DNA from: Pseudomonas cedrina subsp. cedrina
GTDB lineage: Bacteria; Pseudomonadota; Gammaproteobacteria; Pseudomonadales; Pseudomonadaceae
Assembly: GCF_001983175.1 (NCBI RefSeq)
Contig: NZ_MNPW01000010.1
Location: forward strand, 186,001-250,000
Length of the DNA: 64,000 bases
Reading direction: 5' to 3'
Shown: piece by piece, positions 61,284 through 64,000 of the stretch
How positions within the stretch are numbered: the stretch's first letter is position 1
How the letters are laid out: every line of letters starts with the position of its first letter
Program-made: the position numbers and the translations under genes
The notes under the pieces: generated by a model
Databases searched by the model: none
The model's input: only the letters and a program-made list of their open reading frames with translations
What the model was told of the DNA's origin: nothing

Positions 61284-62432
61284 ATGAGTACTTCCTCATT
61301 CAAGATCGCCCACAAACTGCTGACCGGCGAAGGTGCCATCGAGCAATTGGCCTTTGAGCTCACGCGCCTGGATGTGGATAACCCGCTGATTGTCACCGAC
61401 GCAGCGCTGGTCAAGTCCGGCACGGTGGCGCTGGCGCTTGAACACCTGGGCGAACGCCCCTATGAAATCTTCGACCGCGTGCTGCCCGACCCGGAGATCG
61501 CCATCGTCGAAGACTGCATGCGCGTTTACCGCGAGGGCGGGCACGACGGCCTGATCGGCCTGGGCGGCGGCAGTGCCATCGACATCGCCAAAAGCGTGGC
61601 CGCCTATGCCGGCTACCACGGCGCCCTGGCGGACTTGTTCGGCGTCGACCAGGTGCCGCGCAAGGGCCCGCCGCTGATCGCCATCCCCACCACAGCCGGC
61701 ACCGGTTCGGAAGTGACCAACGTGGCGATTCTCTCCGACAAGGCCGCGCAGCTGAAAAAAGGCATCGTCAGCGATTTCCTGCTGCCGGATGTGGCGCTGA
61801 TCAGCCCGCAAATGACCCTGACCTGCCCGCGTAGCGTCACCGCCGCCAGTGGCGTGGATGCGCTGGTGCATGCCATCGAGTCGTACCTGTCGCTGAACGC
61901 TTCGCCGATCACCGACGCCCTGGCTATTGGTGCGATCAAGCTGATCGCCAATGCACTGCCCAAGGCCTACGCCAACCCGGCCAACCTGCAAGCCCGCGAC
62001 GATATGGCCACCGCCAGCCTGATGGCGGGCATGGCCTTCGGTAACGCTGGGGTCGGCGCGGTGCATGCGTTGGCGTACCCGCTGGGTGGACGGTTCAACA
62101 TCGCCCATGGCGTAAGTAACGCGCTGTTGCTGCCCTATGTGATGCACTGGAACAAGTTGGCCTGTGTGGAGCGCATGCAGGACATTGCGCAGGCCATGGG
62201 TGTGAATGTCAGCGGCTTGAGCCTCAACGATGCCGCCGACCAGGCTGTGGAGGCGATGACGCGGCTGTGTGCGGCCGTCGAAATCCCGGCGGGCCTGCGC
62301 AGTTTCGGCGTTCCCGAGGACGCCATTCCCGCCATGGCCATCGAAGCGGCGGGTATCGAGCGGCTGATGCGCAACAATCCGCGCAAGCTCAGCGCGGCCG
62401 ATATCGAGAAAATCTACCGGGCGGCTTACTAG
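61284..62432 (+). CDS. Iron-containing alcohol dehydrogenase
   Basis: A 382-residue group III alcohol dehydrogenase. The NAD motif G-G-G-S-A-I-D-I-A-K near residue 95 and the metal ligands in G-V-D-A-L-V-H-A-I-E and G-A-V-H-A-L-A-Y-P-L-G-G are seen. The substrate is not evident. Its neighbours, importers of 5-aminovalerate and GABA, make a hydroxy acid or semialdehyde such as 4-hydroxybutyrate or 5-hydroxyvalerate worth testing. In P. putida and P. aeruginosa, as I recall, agtD is followed directly by rpe, so this gene looks like an addition. Confidence 0.9.
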   Translation: MSTSSFKIAHKLLTGEGAIEQLAFELTRLDVDNPLIVTDAALVKSGTVALALEHLGERPYEIFDRVLPDPEIAIVEDCMRVYREGGHDGLIGLGGGSAIDIAKSVAAYAGYHGALADLFGVDQVPRKGPPLIAIPTTAGTGSEVTNVAILSDKAAQLKKGIVSDFLLPDVALISPQMTLTCPRSVTAASGVDALVHAIESYLSLNASPITDALAIGAIKLIANALPKAYANPANLQARDDMATASLMAGMAFGNAGVGAVHALAYPLGGRFNIAHGVSNALLLPYVMHWNKLACVERMQDIAQAMGVNVSGLSLNDAADQAVEAMTRLCAAVEIPAGLRSFGVPEDAIPAMAIEAAGIERLMRNNPRKLSAADIEKIYRAAY

Positions 62433-62516
62433 CCGTTGAGACAGGTCACGGTGCGCGCGGCAAAGCATGAGGTATACAATGCGCGCCATCGTGATTTAGC
62501 TCAAAAAAGGTGCGTC

Positions 62517-63191
62517 ATGCAGCCCTTCGTCATTGCTCCATCGATTCTCTCCGCCGATTTTGCCCGCCTGGGTGAGGAAGTGGACAAGGTGTTGGCCGCC
62601 GGTGCCGACTTCGTGCACTTCGATGTCATGGACAACCACTACGTGCCCAACCTGACCATCGGCCCGATGGTCTGCGCGGCGCTGCGCAAGTACGGCATTA
62701 CCGCGCCGATCGACGCGCACCTGATGGTCAGCCCGGTGGACCGCATCATCGGTGACTTCGTTGACGCCGGCGCGACCTACATTACCTTTCACCCGGAAGC
62801 CTCGCTGCACGTCGACCGCACCCTGCAACTGATCCGCGAAGGCGGCTGCAAGGCGGGCCTGGTGTTCAACCCGGCCACGCCGCTGGACGTGCTCAAGTAC
62901 GTGATGGACAAGGTCGACATGGTCCTGCTGATGAGCGTCAACCCAGGTTTCGGCGGGCAGAAGTTCATACCCGGCACCCTCGACAAGCTGCGTGAGGCGC
63001 GTGCGCTGATCGACGCCTCGGGCCGTGATATCCGCCTGGAAATCGACGGTGGGGTCAACGTCAACAATATCCGCGAAATCGCAGCCGCTGGCGCCGACAC
63101 CTTCGTGGCCGGCTCGGCGATCTTCAACGCGCCGGACTACCAGGAAGTCATCGCGAAGATGCGCGCCGAATTGGCGCTGGCGCGTCCATGA
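62517..63191 (+). CDS. rpe: Ribulose-phosphate 3-epimerase
   Basis: TIM-barrel epimerase of the pentose phosphate pathway, 224 residues from ATG 62517. Metal and catalytic sites are in H-F-D-V-M-D-N-H-Y-V-P-N (His and Asp), D-A-H-L-M-V and E-I-D-G-G-V. AAAAAGG precedes the ATG by about 7 bases; the longer frame upstream lacks a ribosome site. It overlaps gph by 4 bases. Confidence 0.97.
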   Translation: MQPFVIAPSILSADFARLGEEVDKVLAAGADFVHFDVMDNHYVPNLTIGPMVCAALRKYGITAPIDAHLMVSPVDRIIGDFVDAGATYITFHPEASLHVDRTLQLIREGGCKAGLVFNPATPLDVLKYVMDKVDMVLLMSVNPGFGGQKFIPGTLDKLREARALIDASGRDIRLEIDGGVNVNNIREIAAAGADTFVAGSAIFNAPDYQEVIAKMRAELALARP

Positions 63192-64000
63192 GCGGCTTTG
63201 AGCAGCTGTTCCCCGGCAAGTTGCCACGGCTGGTGATGTTCGATCTGGACGGTACCTTGATCGACTCGGTGCCTGACCTGGCGGCGGCGGTGGACGAGAT
63301 GCTGCTCAAGCTGGGGCGCAAGCCGGTCGGAATCGAGTCGGTGCGTGAATGGGTCGGCAACGGTGCGCCGATGCTGGTGCGCCGGGCCTTGGCCAATCAT
63401 ATCGAGGCCGAGGGTGTCGATGAGGTCGAAGCCGAGCACGCCCTGGAGTTGTTCAACGCCGCCTATGAAAACAACCACGAATTGACCGTGGTTTACCCCG
63501 GCGTGCGCGACACCCTCAAATGGCTGCACAAGCAGGGCGTGGAAATGGCCTTGATCACCAACAAGCCGGAGCGCTTCGTCGCGCCGCTGTTGGACCAGAT
63601 GAAAATCGGCCGTTATTTCCGCTGGATCATCGGCGGCGATACCCTGCCGCAGAAAAAACCCGACCCGGCGGCGCTGTTTTTCGTGATGAAAATGGCCAAT
63701 ATCCCGGCCTCGCAGTCGTTGTTCGTCGGCGATTCGCGCAGTGATGTGCAAGCGGCGAAGGCCGCGGGCGTGCAGTGCGTGGCGCTCAGCTACGGCTACA
63801 ACCATGGGCGGCCGATCGCCGAAGAATCGCCTTCCCTGATCATTGATGACCTGCGGCTGCTAATCCCCGGTTGCTTGGGAGCTGGCGCTGAGATAACGTT
63901 GCCCGATATCGATCCGTCCCCTTCTGGAAATCCCATCGTGGTGGTCACTCGCAAACTCTGGATGAAAGTCATCAAGGCCCTGGCCCGCTGGCGTTGGCGC
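63188..64000 (+). CDS. gph: Phosphoglycolate phosphatase (3' end outside window)
   Basis: HAD-superfamily phosphatase that removes phosphate from 2-phosphoglycolate formed in DNA repair. Motif I F-D-L-D-G-T-L-I, motif II I-T-N-K and motif III K-K-P-D-P with G-D-S-R-S-D are seen. The first 271 residues are present and the frame is still open at the right edge, near the usual end of the family. The sequence after about residue 225 is extra to the HAD core. Coupled to rpe by an ATGA overlap. Confidence 0.95.
   Translation, partial: MSGFEQLFPGKLPRLVMFDLDGTLIDSVPDLAAAVDEMLLKLGRKPVGIESVREWVGNGAPMLVRRALANHIEAEGVDEVEAEHALELFNAAYENNHELTVVYPGVRDTLKWLHKQGVEMALITNKPERFVAPLLDQMKIGRYFRWIIGGDTLPQKKPDPAALFFVMKMANIPASQSLFVGDSRSDVQAAKAAGVQCVALSYGYNHGRPIAEESPSLIIDDLRLLIPGCLGAGAEITLPDIDPSPSGNPIVVVTRKLWMKVIKALARWRWR

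Noticed and set aside
63870..63895. GGGAGCTGGC inside gph resembling a REP arm
   Set aside because: Only ten bases match, with no inverted partner, and it lies in a coding region.

Overview
The window is a 64 kb stretch of a Pseudomonas chromosome, most likely from the P. fluorescens group. The evidence is gene order, high GC, RsmY, the PQQ cluster in the order pqqF-A-B-C-D-E, lysine monooxygenase genes (davBA) and GC-rich REP doublets. From memory, gene order follows P. putida KT2440 around PP_0375-PP_0416 and P. aeruginosa PA0500-PA0508 plus PA0575-PA0608. All function calls come from reading motifs and context; no database search was run.

Layout. 1-4.2 kb: biotin operon bioB(partial)-F-H-C-D, with a REP doublet between bioB and bioF, followed by a small flagellar-rod-like orphan. 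4.9-12.1 kb: three paralogous ~600-residue acyl-CoA dehydrogenases with a membrane diguanylate cyclase between the first two. The first has a clear promoter overlapped by tandem PsrA-type operators. 12.08-12.28 kb: the small RNA RsmY with an exact GacA upstream activating sequence. 12.3-14.7 kb: a divergent LysR regulator and class III aminotransferase. 14.86-15.6 kb: a decayed toxin-antitoxin locus and a 52-residue Pmp3/YqaE membrane peptide.

15.6-21.3 kb: PQQ biosynthesis. 21.4-24.5 kb: davA, davB and an Lrp-type regulator for lysine catabolism through 5-aminovalerate. 24.6 kb: a tRNA with a CAU anticodon that looks like tRNA-Ile2. 24.7-28.4 kb: the c-di-GMP enzyme RmcA. 28.5-33.1 kb: macromolecular synthesis operon rpsU-dnaG-rpoD. 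33.3-37.1 kb: tsaD, plsY, folB, folK, cca. 37.1-42.0 kb: prkA-yeaH-spoVR stress operon. 42.3-50.0 kb: lptD-surA-pdxA-rsmA-apaG-apaH-glpE. 50.1-52.6 kb: amgK-murU cell-wall recycling and a DjlA-like protein. 52.7-53.7 kb: a DUF3530 protein. 53.8-61.1 kb: two-component system AgtSR and ABC transporter AgtABCD for 5-aminovalerate/GABA. 61.3 kb to the end: an iron alcohol dehydrogenase, rpe and gph (partial).

How it fits together. Most of the window is conserved core genome. The connected themes are: lysine to 5-aminovalerate (davBA) together with sensing and import of 5-aminovalerate/GABA (agtSR-agtABCD); fatty-acid oxidation under PsrA; c-di-GMP enzymes and the Gac/Rsm RNA; and PQQ supply for periplasmic dehydrogenases. 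Accessory or recently changed pieces are the diguanylate cyclase insertion, the toxin-antitoxin remnant, the Fe-alcohol dehydrogenase and seven REP doublets. I found no insertion sequence, prophage, CRISPR array or clear new multi-gene system. The strongest unusual signals are regulatory: the rsmY locus, the PsrA tandem operator, the terminator/ribosome-site overlap upstream of cca, and the toxin deletion scar.
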